Assembly (NCBI GenBank): GCA_947626885.1
Contig: CANQTX010000013.1
Location: forward strand, 1-48,096
From: an uncultured Clostridia bacterium
Lineage (GTDB): Bacteria > Bacillota > Clostridia > TANB77 > CAG-508
Reading direction: 5' to 3'
DNA length: 48,096 bases
The notes under the pieces are model-generated. The model saw only the letters and a program-made list of their open reading frames with translations, was not told the origin of the DNA and searched no databases. Within the stretch, counting starts at the first letter, position 1. Every line of letters begins with the position of its first letter. Below are positions 1 to 9,084 of the stretch, piece after piece. A program made the translations under genes and the position numbers.

Positions 1-106
1 AATCGTTATTAACAATATAAGGTACTCAAACTATATATATTTCAAAAAAGTGTGACATATGTTTGACTAACCTACAAAATATTACCAATTATAAATTAAA
101 TTATAC

Positions 107-135
107 TTGACAAATAAAAAAAATGGTTGTATACT
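107..135 (+). promoter_or_regulatory. Sigma-A-type promoter of rpmF
   Basis: TTGACA at 107-112 and TATACT at 130-135 are separated by exactly 17 bases, close to the consensus. The boxes lie 68 bases ahead of the rpmF start. Nothing recognisable is seen in positions 1-106. Confidence 0.8.
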
Positions 136-202
136 AGATAGGTAACTTTGAGATAATTTTAATTTGATATATGAAATTGTCACTATAAGGAGGGATTAGA
201 AA

Positions 203-391
203 ATGGCACAACCAAAAAGAAGATGGTCTAAAGCGAGAACAGGTTTAAAAAGATCAACATGGAAATTAGAAGAGGAAAATCTATCTACATGTTCACATTG
301 CCACCAACCAGTTAGACCGCATACAATATGTTCTAATTGTGGATATTATAATGGAAAAGAAGTAATTGCAAAAAAAGCAAGTAATGATTAA
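203..391 (+). CDS. rpmF: 50S ribosomal protein L32
   Basis: This is a structural protein of the large ribosomal subunit. The 62-residue product has the usual L32 size and the N-terminal signature MAQPKRRWSKART. Two CxxC pairs (CSHC and CSNC) form the zinc-ribbon version of the protein. The ATG follows a strong AAGGAGGG at 187-194 by eight bases. The gene has its own promoter and a terminator just after the stop, so it appears to be a single-gene transcript. In many Firmicutes rpmF sits between a YceD-like gene and plsX; neither is seen here. Confidence 0.96.
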   Translation: MAQPKRRWSKARTGLKRSTWKLEEENLSTCSHCHQPVRPHTICSNCGYYNGKEVIAKKASND

Positions 392-403
392 AAAAAATAA
401 ATG

Positions 404-428
404 AAAAGGCGAGAAATCGTCTTTTTTT
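404..428 (+). terminator. Intrinsic terminator after rpmF
   Basis: The arms AAAAGGCGA (404-412) and TCGTCTTTT (417-425) form a 9-bp stem with one G-T pair around a GAAA tetraloop. A run of T follows to 428. Confidence 0.85.
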
Positions 429-457
429 GTTACCATATAATAATAAGAAAAAAATAA

Positions 458-486
458 TTGCTAAATTTTGCTGACAATGATATAAT
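458..486 (+). promoter_or_regulatory. Promoter of the dCMP deaminase gene
   Basis: TTGCTA at 458-463 and a consensus TATAAT at 481-486 are separated by 17 bases. The pair lies directly after the rpmF terminator and 38 bases ahead of the next start codon. Confidence 0.65.
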
Positions 487-524
487 CATAGCGTAAAATA
501 AATAAAAAGGTATGCAAGAAAATA

Positions 525-1019
525 ATGAAAAAAAGAATTGATAAAATAAATTATTATTTAGATATAGCAGAAACAGTTGCTTCACGTGCTACTTGTTTAA
601 GAAAAAAGTATGGTACGGTTATTGTTAATCATGATGAAATTATCTCCACAGGATACTGTGGTGCGCCAAGGGGAAGAAGAAATTGTTGTGATTTAGGATA
701 TTGTACAAAGAAAAAACTATTGCCAGATCAAAGACATGGTGGTTATGATGCATGTCGTTCTGTACATAGTGAGCAAAATGCCATAATTAGTGCATCAAGA
801 GAAGAAATGATGGGAGCTACATTATATTTAGTGGGATATAGAACAGATAATCATAATTATGAAAAAGGAGCGGCACCTTGTTTAATGTGTAGAAAGTTAA
901 TTATTAATGCTGGCATAGAAACTGTAATAGTAAGAAAAAATAAAACAGAATATATCGTATATCATGTAGAAGATTGGATAAAAAATGATGAGTTTTTAAA
1001 TGGACAACTAGCATATTAA
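525..1019 (+). CDS. dCMP deaminase (ComEB-type)
   Basis: Cytoplasmic zinc enzyme that deaminates dCMP to dUMP and so feeds dTMP synthesis. The 164-residue protein carries both halves of the cytidine/deoxycytidylate deaminase site. The HxE part is His81-Ser-Glu83 and the PCxxC part holds Cys119 and Cys122. The N-terminal stretch with TGYCGAPRG and a cysteine-rich insert at residues 54-77 matches the dCMP deaminase/ComEB subgroup rather than tRNA adenosine deaminase. The ribosome-binding site is poor: AAAAAGG ends 14 bases before the ATG. A membrane-protein gene follows after 24 bases, so the two are probably cotranscribed. Confidence 0.88.
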   Translation: MKKRIDKINYYLDIAETVASRATCLRKKYGTVIVNHDEIISTGYCGAPRGRRNCCDLGYCTKKKLLPDQRHGGYDACRSVHSEQNAIISASREEMMGATLYLVGYRTDNHNYEKGAAPCLMCRKLIINAGIETVIVRKNKTEYIVYHVEDWIKNDEFLNGQLAY

Positions 1020-1043
1020 TGTTTTCTAAAAAGAGGAAAAAAA

Positions 1044-2717
1044 TTGAAAGAAAAAATAAAGAAAATAATTAGTAATAGAAATTTTATAAATCATTGCATT
1101 ATCATGTTGATTGCTTGTATAATAGCGATTCCTATATTGAATTCTCATTTGAATATATATTTTGATGATGGTATTCAACATATTGCTAGGGCATATGGTA
1201 CCTACTTAGATATGAAAAGGGGAGATATTTCTTCCAATGTTATTGCTGATTTTACAAATCAATTTGGATATTCTTGGAATTTATTTTATGGACCTTTAAC
1301 AACTTATAGTATTATTGCCTTACAATTAGTATGTAAAAATTTTATGATAGCTTATAAATTATTTATGTTATTGTGTTTGATTTTCTCTGGAACAGCTATG
1401 TATCAATTTGCAGTAAAATTTTCTAAAAATACAAATATAGCCTTACTTGCGAGTATTATCTATATGACATTTCCGTATCATTTAACAGATTGGTATACAA
1501 GAAATGCTTGTGGAGAATTTATGGCATTTATATTTATTCCAATGGTATTTTTAGGATTATACCTTTTATTCAATACAACAGAAAATCATTATTATTTAAC
1601 GTTTGGTGCTGCTGGTTTGTTATTAACACATAACATATCTATATGGATAACATTCTTTTTTGCCATATTATATATATTATGCCATGTGAAACAACTAAGA
1701 GAAACCCATGTAAAAAAGGGAATTCTTATTAATATTATGTTTATTTTGACAATAACAAGTTTTTTCTGGATTCCTATGTTAGAAACTAGATTAACAACAG
1801 ATTATCAAGTTTATGAAGCGGGGGCTATGGCAAATTCAGAAAGTGTTGCGAGTCATTCTATAACTATTAGTCAATTATTTGCCACAAAAACAGAAGAAAA
1901 TTTTGTGTTTGAATTAGGACCACATGTGATAATTATGTTAGTTTTTTCTATTATGACTTTTAAAAAGTTAAAAGAAAATATCAAAAAACAGTATATATTT
2001 TATTGTGTTTCAGGGATAATTTGTTTATGGATGAGTACAAAATATTTTCCATGGAAATGGATGCCAGAGTTTATGAGTATTATTCAATTTCCTTGGAGAA
2101 TGCTATTGCTAGCAAGTTTTTTCTTAAGTATTGTTTGTAGCATTAATATGTCAGTTGTGATTAAAAATTTTCATACAAAGGATGCTATGATTTTATTAAT
2201 CATTTGTGTGATTTATACGATAGCCTTAAAAGAACATATTCCTTATGCAAATGAGTCTATTGTTGCTATAGAAAATTGTTCATTAGGTATTATGTCTGGA
2301 AAAGAAAATGAAAATGTGGCAGGAACAGCAAGAGCAGAGTATTTGCCAGTAAAGGCTTTTCAAAATCGTTTTTATATAGCAACAAGAGAAAATGCAAGTT
2401 ATGTTTTACAGGGAAAGGCAATTATTGAAGAAGAGGAAAAAATTGGAAGCCGATATACTGCTAAGATACAAACACTAGAAGAACAAGCAATTATAGAACT
2501 TCCTTATATTTATTATCCGGGATATGAAGTAAGAGCTGATGGAATGATTGAAAAAACATTTGAAACGGAAAATGGTTTTTTAGGAATTGCCTTATCAGAA
2601 AATGATACTGTTACCATAGAAGTAAAGTATAAAGGAACACAATGGATGAAAATTTCAAAAATCATTTCATTAGTAAGTATGATGATTTTTGGTATATATG
2701 TATGGAAAGAACGATAA
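1044..2717 (+). CDS. GT-C-like multi-spanning membrane protein (PTPS-related/YfhO-like)
   Basis: A 557-residue integral membrane protein. One N-terminal membrane segment (about 18-33) is followed by a loop with a double aspartate (Asp41-Asp42, FDDGIQHIA). That is the place where GT-C glycosyltransferases carry a catalytic or metal-binding acid. About ten more hydrophobic segments follow, then an extracytoplasmic beta-rich domain (about residues 425-530) and a last membrane helix ending in WKER. This order fits the family called 6-pyruvoyl-tetrahydropterin-synthase-related membrane proteins, whose substrates are mostly unknown. A polyprenyl-phosphate-sugar transferase role is inference. The start is TTG at 1044, preceded by AAGAGGA. 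der begins 22 bases after the stop. Confidence 0.7.
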   Translation: MKEKIKKIISNRNFINHCIIMLIACIIAIPILNSHLNIYFDDGIQHIARAYGTYLDMKRGDISSNVIADFTNQFGYSWNLFYGPLTTYSIIALQLVCKNFMIAYKLFMLLCLIFSGTAMYQFAVKFSKNTNIALLASIIYMTFPYHLTDWYTRNACGEFMAFIFIPMVFLGLYLLFNTTENHYYLTFGAAGLLLTHNISIWITFFFAILYILCHVKQLRETHVKKGILINIMFILTITSFFWIPMLETRLTTDYQVYEAGAMANSESVASHSITISQLFATKTEENFVFELGPHVIIMLVFSIMTFKKLKENIKKQYIFYCVSGIICLWMSTKYFPWKWMPEFMSIIQFPWRMLLLASFFLSIVCSINMSVVIKNFHTKDAMILLIICVIYTIALKEHIPYANESIVAIENCSLGIMSGKENENVAGTARAEYLPVKAFQNRFYIATRENASYVLQGKAIIEEEEKIGSRYTAKIQTLEEQAIIELPYIYYPGYEVRADGMIEKTFETENGFLGIALSENDTVTIEVKYKGTQWMKISKIISLVSMMIFGIYVWKER

Positions 2718-2739
2718 ATATATAAATAAGGAGAGAGAA

Positions 2740-4062
2740 ATGGCAAAACCGATTGTAGCAATTATAGGAAAACCCAATGTTGGAAAGTCTAGATTTTTTA
2801 ATTATGTGGTTGGACAAAGAATTTCTATAGTAGAAGATACGCCAGGAGTAACAAGAGATAGAGTTTATGCAGATACTTATTGGAGAGATAAAGAATTTAC
2901 TTTAATTGATACAGGTGGTATCGAGCCAGAAAGTAATGATATAATTCTTTCTCAAATGCGTGAGCAGGCTAATATTGCTATTCAAGTAGCTGATGTTATT
3001 TTGTTTATGACAGATATAAAACAAGGCGTTACTGCTGATGATAGAGAAATAGCAATGATGTTAAAAAAATCAAGGAAACCTATTGTGTTAGCATGTAATA
3101 AATCAGATAATTATGGAAATCCTCCTGCAGAATTATATGAATTTTATCATTTAGGAATTGGCGAACCACATGCTATTTCTGCTGCAAATGCTATTGGCAT
3201 AGGAGATTTATTAGATGTTATTTATGAAGCACTTCCGTCAAAAGAGAGTAATGAAGAGGATAATGAAAGAATAAAAGTAGCGATTATAGGAAAACCCAAT
3301 GTGGGAAAATCTTCTTTATTAAATCGAATATTAGGAGAAGATAGGAGCATTGTTAGTAGTATAGCAGGAACAACAAGAGATGCTATTGATTCTGAATATG
3401 AAAATGAATTTGGAAAATATACCTTTATTGATACAGCTGGTGTAAGAAAGAAAGCAAAAGTAAATGCATCTATAGAAAAATTTAGTGTAATGAGAACTCT
3501 TTTTGCGATTGAAAGATCGGATGTATGTTTATTACTCATTGATGCAACAGAAGGAATAACCGATCAGGATACTAAGATTTTAGGAGAAGCACATGAGGCA
3601 GGAAAAGGTATTATTATTGTTATCAATAAGTGGGATGCTATTGAAAAAGACAATGGAACATTAGAAAAGTACAAAAAGGAGGTATATCAAAAAGTAACAT
3701 ATGCCTCTTATGCACCCATACTATTTATTTCTGCTAAAACGGGACAAAGAGTGAATCAATTATTTACCATGATTAATGAAGTAGCAAAACAGAATGCATT
3801 TAGAATAACAACAGCGGTTATAAATGAAGTAATTAATGAAGCAATTGCTGTTGTACAACCACCTTCAGATAAAGGAAAAAAATTAAAAATTTTGTATGGA
3901 ACACAAGCTTCTACAAAACCACCTACATTTGTTATTTTTGTTAACAAAAAAGAATTATTTCACTTTTCTTATCAGCGATATCTTATGAATTGCTTTAGAA
4001 ATAATTTTGGATTAGTAGGAACGCCTATTCGTTTTATTATCAGAGAAAAACATGAAAAATAA
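2740..4062 (+). CDS. der: Ribosome-assembly GTPase Der (EngA)
   Basis: Essential GTPase with two tandem G domains and a C-terminal KH-like domain, acting in 50S subunit maturation. The product has 440 residues, the usual size. The first domain has GKPNVGKS at residues 10-17, DTGG at 57-60 and NKSD at 120-123. The second has GKPNVGKS at 184-191, DTAG and NKWD. The C-terminal KH-like part ends with GTPIRFIIREK. The start is the ATG at 2740, because AAGGAG lies six bases before it. An in-frame ATG at 2689 would overlap the previous gene and lacks a ribosome-binding site. The residue after the first P-loop serine is Arg instead of the usual Thr. Confidence 0.96.
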   Translation: MAKPIVAIIGKPNVGKSRFFNYVVGQRISIVEDTPGVTRDRVYADTYWRDKEFTLIDTGGIEPESNDIILSQMREQANIAIQVADVILFMTDIKQGVTADDREIAMMLKKSRKPIVLACNKSDNYGNPPAELYEFYHLGIGEPHAISAANAIGIGDLLDVIYEALPSKESNEEDNERIKVAIIGKPNVGKSSLLNRILGEDRSIVSSIAGTTRDAIDSEYENEFGKYTFIDTAGVRKKAKVNASIEKFSVMRTLFAIERSDVCLLLIDATEGITDQDTKILGEAHEAGKGIIIVINKWDAIEKDNGTLEKYKKEVYQKVTYASYAPILFISAKTGQRVNQLFTMINEVAKQNAFRITTAVINEVINEAIAVVQPPSDKGKKLKILYGTQASTKPPTFVIFVNKKELFHFSYQRYLMNCFRNNFGLVGTPIRFIIREKHEK

Positions 4063-4091
4063 AAACTAAAAATGTAAAAAGGAGAAATTAG

Positions 4092-5868
4092 TTGAGATAT
4101 TTAGCAAAAAAGGCCATTCAAAACAAAGATAAAATAATAGTGATACTTATAATGATAGTATTGGTAATAATAAAACAGGGTCTTTTATATCATTTTCCCA
4201 TTATTGGTTACTTAGAAGCAGGTGAAGATGATGCTTTGATGGTTGAATTAGCAGAGAATATATTACAAGGAAAATGGCTGGGAGAATATTCTTATCATAC
4301 ATTAGTAAAAGGTCCTACTTTTCCTATGTTTTTAGCTTTTTGTAAATATATGGGATGGTCATATATGGCAACGGTAACAGCATTATATAGTATTTCTTGT
4401 GTTGTTTTTATGATAGCTATTAGAAAAATAATCAAAAATAAATATATTTTTTTAGGTATGTTTGCTATTTTACTTTTTAATCCTATTATGTATGCACAAG
4501 AAGTTATACAAAGAGTATATAGAAATGCTTTGATACCACCTTTTGTATTATTCATAACAGGGAGTTTTTTTGCTATATATTTAAGAAGAGAAGAAACTAT
4601 ATGGCAGAGTATTCCATGGGTGATAATAGCGTCTATATCATTAAGTTTGTTTTATTATACTAGAGAAGATTCTATATGGATAATGCCTTTTATCCTATTT
4701 ATGATAATGGTAACCATTATTACCTTGATAATGCAATATAAACATCATATACGAAAGATATGCCCCAAAATAATTATTCTTGCGATACCAGTAATAAGTT
4801 TAAGTTTATTTGGCAATTGGATTGCTCATAAAAACGAAATGTATTATGGATTGAAAACGACAAATGTATTGAGTCATAGTAATTTTTCTCATGCGATGAA
4901 AGCTATTTATGCTGTGAAACCGAATATACAAATAGATTATGTAACGGTTCCTAATGAGAAAATGGAAAGGATGGCGCAAGTATCAGAAACTTTTGCTTAT
5001 GTAAAACCACAAGTGAGTATGGTAGCAAGTCTTCTAGAAGGTGTTGATAGAAATCCAGGTGATGGAGAAATAGAAGATGGATGGTTTTTTTGGGCATTAA
5101 GAATCGGGTTAGCACAGTGTGGCATAAAAACGCTTGAGGGAGAACAAGAAATTTATCAAAAAATAACGGATGAGTTAAATGATGCTATGGAGCAAGGACT
5201 TTTAGAAAGGCAATCCACTATGCCTTCGGCATTAATGCCACCATGGAGAAAAGGCAATAGTATAAAATTAATTAAAACAATAGGAAAGATGGTAATATAT
5301 ATTTCAACATATGATAGTCTTTCTATTGCTAATACAAATCCAACCAATGTTTATATACCTGAAGAATATGCCATTGCAAAAAAATTTGAAGATATAACTG
5401 GGGATACATTGGTTTTTGCACAAGATGCAGTAAATTTAGAAGGTAATCCAGTTTCAGAATTAAAAACGCAACAGGATTATATCGATTCTGTTCAAATACA
5501 AAATGATATATTAAATAACTTAATAAAAGTTTATTCTATTATGGGCATTATTTTAGGCATAATAGGTGTAATAGGGTATATCAATCTAACCATTCGTTTG
5601 ATTAGACGGAATAAAATATAAAGAAACAAAAATAGCTGAATTATGGGTAATTACTTCTGGTATGTTAGGTGCTTTATTGACTTTAATAACCGGTGTAGCA
5701 TATAATCATATAGCTTCATGTTATTCTATAACATATATGTATCTGGCAGGAGCTTATCCACTGTATCTTGCATTTACAGTTATTTGTTTATATAATGTTT
5801 GTGTAGATATTGTTACTAAAATAGATGTTAAAAAAATTCTACTAAAAAGGGGGAAAAAATTATGGTAG
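4092..5868 (+). pseudogene. GT-C-like membrane protein gene split by a frameshift
   Basis: Reading from a TTG at 4092 (AAGGAG at 4079-4084) gives 509 residues with about nine membrane segments, an acidic GEDD motif in the first loop and a conserved-looking LVKGPTFP. The frame closes at 5621, just after the second-last helices. A second frame, open after TGA 5599-5601, continues through KYKETKIAELWVITSG and two more helices (ITYMYLAGAYPLYLAF) to 5868. Membrane proteins of this type normally end with such helices, so one reading frame of about 590 residues has been broken in the AT-rich run near 5608-5625. The gene sits between der and plsY. Sequencing error, phase variation or true decay are all possible; function as a glycosyltransferase is inference. 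Confidence 0.7.
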
Positions 5869-6494
5869 TATATGTAATAATGGCGATTATTGCTTATGCC
5901 ATTGGTAGTGTTAATTTTTCAGTTATTATCAGTAGAAAGGTAGCAGGATTTGATGTTAGAGATACAGGAAGTGGTTGTGCAGGAACTACAAATATGCTTA
6001 GAAGTGTTGGAAAAAAGGCAGCATTGCTGACGTTTCTATTGGACATTACCAAGGGTATTGTTGCTATTTTAGTATCTTTGTTGATTGGATTCATCATAAA
6101 ATCTGCTAATGTGACAATATTAGTAGAGATAGCAGCTCTATCGGTGGTGATAGGCCATACGTTTCCTATCTTTTTCGAATTTCGAGGTGGAAAAGGAGTT
6201 GCTACTAGTTTAGCAGTTATATTGCTAATTAATTGGAAAATTGGTTTAATTTGTTTAGTATTTGCTCTTATCTTAATTATAATAACAAAAATGGTATCAC
6301 TAGGATCCATTTCAGCAGCAATTCTATTTCCAGTGCTTGTTATTTTTATAAGAGACTCTTATATTGTAACATATGATATAAGTTTTATTGTATTTAGCAT
6401 TTTAATGGCAGGTTTAGTAATATGGAATCATAGAACTAATATAAAAAGAATGATTGATGGCAATGAGAATAAAGTTAGTTTTCATACTAAATAA
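5862..6494 (+). CDS. plsY: Acyl-phosphate:glycerol-3-phosphate acyltransferase PlsY
   Basis: Membrane enzyme that moves an acyl group from acyl-phosphate to glycerol-3-phosphate, the first committed step of phospholipid synthesis. The 210-residue protein has five to six membrane segments. The second family motif is well kept (GHTFPIFFEFRGGKG at residues 98-112), and so is the C-terminal WNHRTNIKRMIDGNENK region. The first motif, usually GSGNPGATN, reads GSGCAGTTN at 36-44. The ATG follows AAAGGGGG by eight bases and overlaps the end of the preceding frame by seven bases. gpsA, which makes its substrate, is next, 30 bases downstream. Confidence 0.92.
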   Translation: MVVYVIMAIIAYAIGSVNFSVIISRKVAGFDVRDTGSGCAGTTNMLRSVGKKAALLTFLLDITKGIVAILVSLLIGFIIKSANVTILVEIAALSVVIGHTFPIFFEFRGGKGVATSLAVILLINWKIGLICLVFALILIIITKMVSLGSISAAILFPVLVIFIRDSYIVTYDISFIVFSILMAGLVIWNHRTNIKRMIDGNENKVSFHTK

Positions 6495-6524
6495 AAAATC
6501 AGAGACAAGAAAGAGGTTGATAAA

Positions 6525-7511
6525 ATGAGAAAAATTGCGATTATTGGTAGTGGCAGTTGGGGATCTGCTCTTGGTATTTATTTAGCTAATAAAGGAAATG
6601 CTGTTAGTATATGGTCTTTTGATGAGAAAGAAATGCATGCAATCAATCAAGAAAGAAGATGTATCTTTTTACAAAATGCCGTTATTCCAGAGAATGTACT
6701 ATGTACTATGTCTTATGAAGAAGCAATTCAGGAAGCAGATATCATATTACATGTAACACCTTCAAAATTTGTAAGGAGTACTATGAAACAATATAAGCAG
6801 TATGTTAATGAAAATCAAATTATTATTATGTGTTCCAAAGGATTTGAAGTAGGAACCGAATTAACATTGGATGAAGTCATACAAGATGAAATACCTTATA
6901 TAAAATATGGCGTTTTATCTGGTCCTAGTCATGCAGAAGAAGTTTCATTAAATATTCCGACTGTATTGGTAATTGCATCAGAATATAATGAAGTTAAAAA
7001 GACAATCATAGAAACTTTTGCCAGTGAAACAATGCGAATATATACGTCAGATGATGTAAAAGGTGTTGGATTGGGAGCAGGTTTAAAAAATATTATTGCA
7101 TTTTGTGCAGGAATAGCAACAGGATTAGAGTTGGGAGATAATATTTTTGCAGCACTTCTTACAAGGGGATTAGCAGAAATTGTAAGATTAGGAACAGCAA
7201 TGGGGGGAAAAGAAAAAACTTTTTATGGATTGACAGGATTAGGAGATTTAATTGTTACTTGTAGTAGTATACATAGTAGAAATAGAAAAGCAGGTGAGTT
7301 AATTGGAAAGGGATATTCGCTTGAAGAAACGAAAAAAGCAGTTGGTATGACCATTGAAAGTATAGATAATATTGATATTGCTTATCAATTAGCCAAAAAA
7401 TATCATGTCGAGATGCCAATTGTTAATGCGGTGTATGATGTATTATATCATGGTTTACGTCCTAAAGAGGCAGTTATACAATTAATGACCAGAGCTTTAA
7501 AAGATGAATAA
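6525..7511 (+). CDS. gpsA: NAD(P)+-dependent glycerol-3-phosphate dehydrogenase
   Basis: Reduces dihydroxyacetone phosphate to sn-glycerol-3-phosphate for phospholipid synthesis in the cytoplasm. The 328 residues match the family length. The N-terminal Rossmann fold has GSGSWG at residues 8-13. Lys105 (SKG) and Lys188 (GLKN) mark the substrate site. The C-terminal domain carries the signature from GDNIFAALLTRGLAE to TGLGDLIVTC. AAGAGG lies eight bases before the ATG. Placement directly after plsY couples supply and use of glycerol-3-phosphate, and der-plsY-gpsA is a known Firmicutes neighbourhood. Confidence 0.95.
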   Translation: MRKIAIIGSGSWGSALGIYLANKGNAVSIWSFDEKEMHAINQERRCIFLQNAVIPENVLCTMSYEEAIQEADIILHVTPSKFVRSTMKQYKQYVNENQIIIMCSKGFEVGTELTLDEVIQDEIPYIKYGVLSGPSHAEEVSLNIPTVLVIASEYNEVKKTIIETFASETMRIYTSDDVKGVGLGAGLKNIIAFCAGIATGLELGDNIFAALLTRGLAEIVRLGTAMGGKEKTFYGLTGLGDLIVTCSSIHSRNRKAGELIGKGYSLEETKKAVGMTIESIDNIDIAYQLAKKYHVEMPIVNAVYDVLYHGLRPKEAVIQLMTRALKDE

Positions 7512-7581
7512 TAATATAGAAAAATAACAAAATAAAGAATATATCATAAATTTAAAAATTGAATAAAGGAAGGTAAAAAAT

Positions 7582-8181
7582 ATGGAATTTTTTGATAAAT
7601 TGGGCAAAAAAGCAACACAGACATATAAAAAAACTAAAGAAAAGGCAACGAATATATCCGAAGAATTAAAACTTAGGGGAAAATTAAGTGAGAAAAAAGA
7701 GCAGTTAAATGAAATCTATGCTCAAATGGGAAAGTTTATTTATAATGAAATTATGGCAAATGTAGAAATAGCAAAAGAAGACGTTTTAGATTCATGTGAT
7801 AAAGTATCAAATTTGTTACGTGATATAGAAACATTAGAGGATCAGATTTTAAAAATTAAAAAAATGAAAAGATGTGTTAAATGTGGTATGGAAATAGATA
7901 GGAATGATGAATTTTGTTCAAAATGTGGGCAAGAACAACCGAAAGTAAACAATGATGAAAACATCAATGTAGAAGAAGAACCAGCTGATATAAAAGAGAT
8001 AGAAGTCATATCTATTAAAGATATAGAGAATGAAGAAAATCAAGAAGCTAGTAGTTCTTTGTCAGATCAACATATAAAAGTTGTAGATAATACAGAAAAT
8101 GTAAATGATCATCAGCAAGAAAATGAACAAGATAAAGAACAAGATAAAATGGGTCAACAAGAGCAAGAAAATAAAGAATAA
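7582..8181 (+). CDS. Coiled-coil zinc-ribbon protein, function unknown
   Basis: A soluble 199-residue protein in three parts. Residues 1-95 are Lys- and Glu-rich and predicted helical or coiled-coil. Residues 98-115 form a small zinc ribbon (Cys98, Cys101, Cys112, Cys115). The tail from about 120 is acidic and Gln/Glu/Asp-rich, probably unstructured. The start has AAGGAAGG ten bases upstream. Such zinc-ribbon proteins are common in Clostridia, but I know no assigned role. dtd follows after 11 bases, so the pair is likely one transcript. Confidence 0.7.
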   Translation: MEFFDKLGKKATQTYKKTKEKATNISEELKLRGKLSEKKEQLNEIYAQMGKFIYNEIMANVEIAKEDVLDSCDKVSNLLRDIETLEDQILKIKKMKRCVKCGMEIDRNDEFCSKCGQEQPKVNNDENINVEEEPADIKEIEVISIKDIENEENQEASSSLSDQHIKVVDNTENVNDHQQENEQDKEQDKMGQQEQENKE

Positions 8182-8192
8182 GAGGAATTTGT

Positions 8193-8630
8193 ATGAGATT
8201 AGTGATACAACGTGTAAAAAATGCACAAGTAGTAGTGGAGGAAAATATTGTAGGAAAAATTGAAAAAGGCTTTTTGGTATTATGTGGAATAACACATACA
8301 GATACAGAAAAAGAAGTAGATGACTTGGTAAAGAAGCTGGTAAAATTGCGTGTTTTTGAAGATGAAAATGGAAAAATGAATCTATCTATTAAAGATATAC
8401 AAGGACAATTATTAGTGGTTTCGCAATTTACATTGTATGCAGATTGTTCAGGAGGTAATCGACCAAGTTTTATAAAAGCAGCATCACCAGAATATGCTGA
8501 AAAGTTGTATCACTATTTTTTACAAAAATGCGAAGAAGAGAAAATATCTGTTCAACATGGAATTTTTGGGGCAAATATGCAAGTGTCTTTGTTAAATGAT
8601 GGACCGGTAACCATTATTTTAGAAAAATAA
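8193..8630 (+). CDS. dtd: D-aminoacyl-tRNA deacylase
   Basis: Proofreading enzyme that hydrolyses D-aminoacyl-tRNA (and Gly-tRNA-Ala) in the cytoplasm. The 145 residues are the family length. Both cross-subunit active-site motifs are intact: SQFTLYAD at 77-84 and GPVT at 137-140 near the C-terminus. The protein begins with the family's usual MRLVIQRV. The start is the ATG at 8193 with a moderate AAGAGG upstream. The gene is convergent with a small minus-strand gene that ends only three bases away. Confidence 0.94.
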   Translation: MRLVIQRVKNAQVVVEENIVGKIEKGFLVLCGITHTDTEKEVDDLVKKLVKLRVFEDENGKMNLSIKDIQGQLLVVSQFTLYADCSGGNRPSFIKAASPEYAEKLYHYFLQKCEEEKISVQHGIFGANMQVSLLNDGPVTIILEK

Positions 8631-8633
8631 CCA

Positions 8634-8915
8634 TCAATAAGGATAACGTTCATAAAGGTATCGGATAATTTTGTCAAGATTATGATTACCAATACAAATA
8701 TAAATATCTTTATCTAAACTAATCCAAAGATTCATTTGAAATTTGTCATTATTATCAATAAAACAACTAATCATATCAATCATATCGATTGGATTTTCAA
8801 ATTCTTTTTTCCAAAATAAATGATTATATAAAATGAAATTCTTAGCATAATATGCGCTTAAGAATTTTTTTATTTCTCCTTCTTTTTCACTAAAAAAATT
8901 AATAGTTGCTTTCAT
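8634..8915 (-). CDS. Conserved small protein of unknown function
   Basis: A 93-residue soluble protein beginning MKATINFFSEKEGEIKKFL and ending KIIRYLYERYPY. I recall similar short proteins in Clostridia but no assigned function. The ATG at 8915 is chosen because AGGAG lies at 8921-8925, five bases upstream. A longer frame to 9008 adds a hydrophobic, low-complexity extension and lacks a ribosome-binding site. The sequence has several aromatic and charged residues (WKKEFENP, MNLWISLDKD) and no membrane segment. It is convergent with dtd. Confidence 0.65.
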   Translation of the reverse strand: MKATINFFSEKEGEIKKFLSAYYAKNFILYNHLFWKKEFENPIDMIDMISCFIDNNDKFQMNLWISLDKDIYICIGNHNLDKIIRYLYERYPY

Positions 8916-9084
8916 AATTTCTCCTAATTTTAATTTGTTACATAAAAAGAAGCATGTTTCGTATTTAAAGATGATGCTTCTTATATATAGTATTATTTTT
9001 TTTATCAATAATATACCTGCGCATAAATTTGAAATTTTTGTAAAGAATAAGGATAAGAAATGAAAAAAAGGAATGATAAAAAAT

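Noticed and set aside
2513..2761. Minus-strand open frame opposite the membrane protein and der start
   Set aside because: It is antisense to real coding sequence, low in complexity and lacks a ribosome-binding site; many similar shadows were left out.
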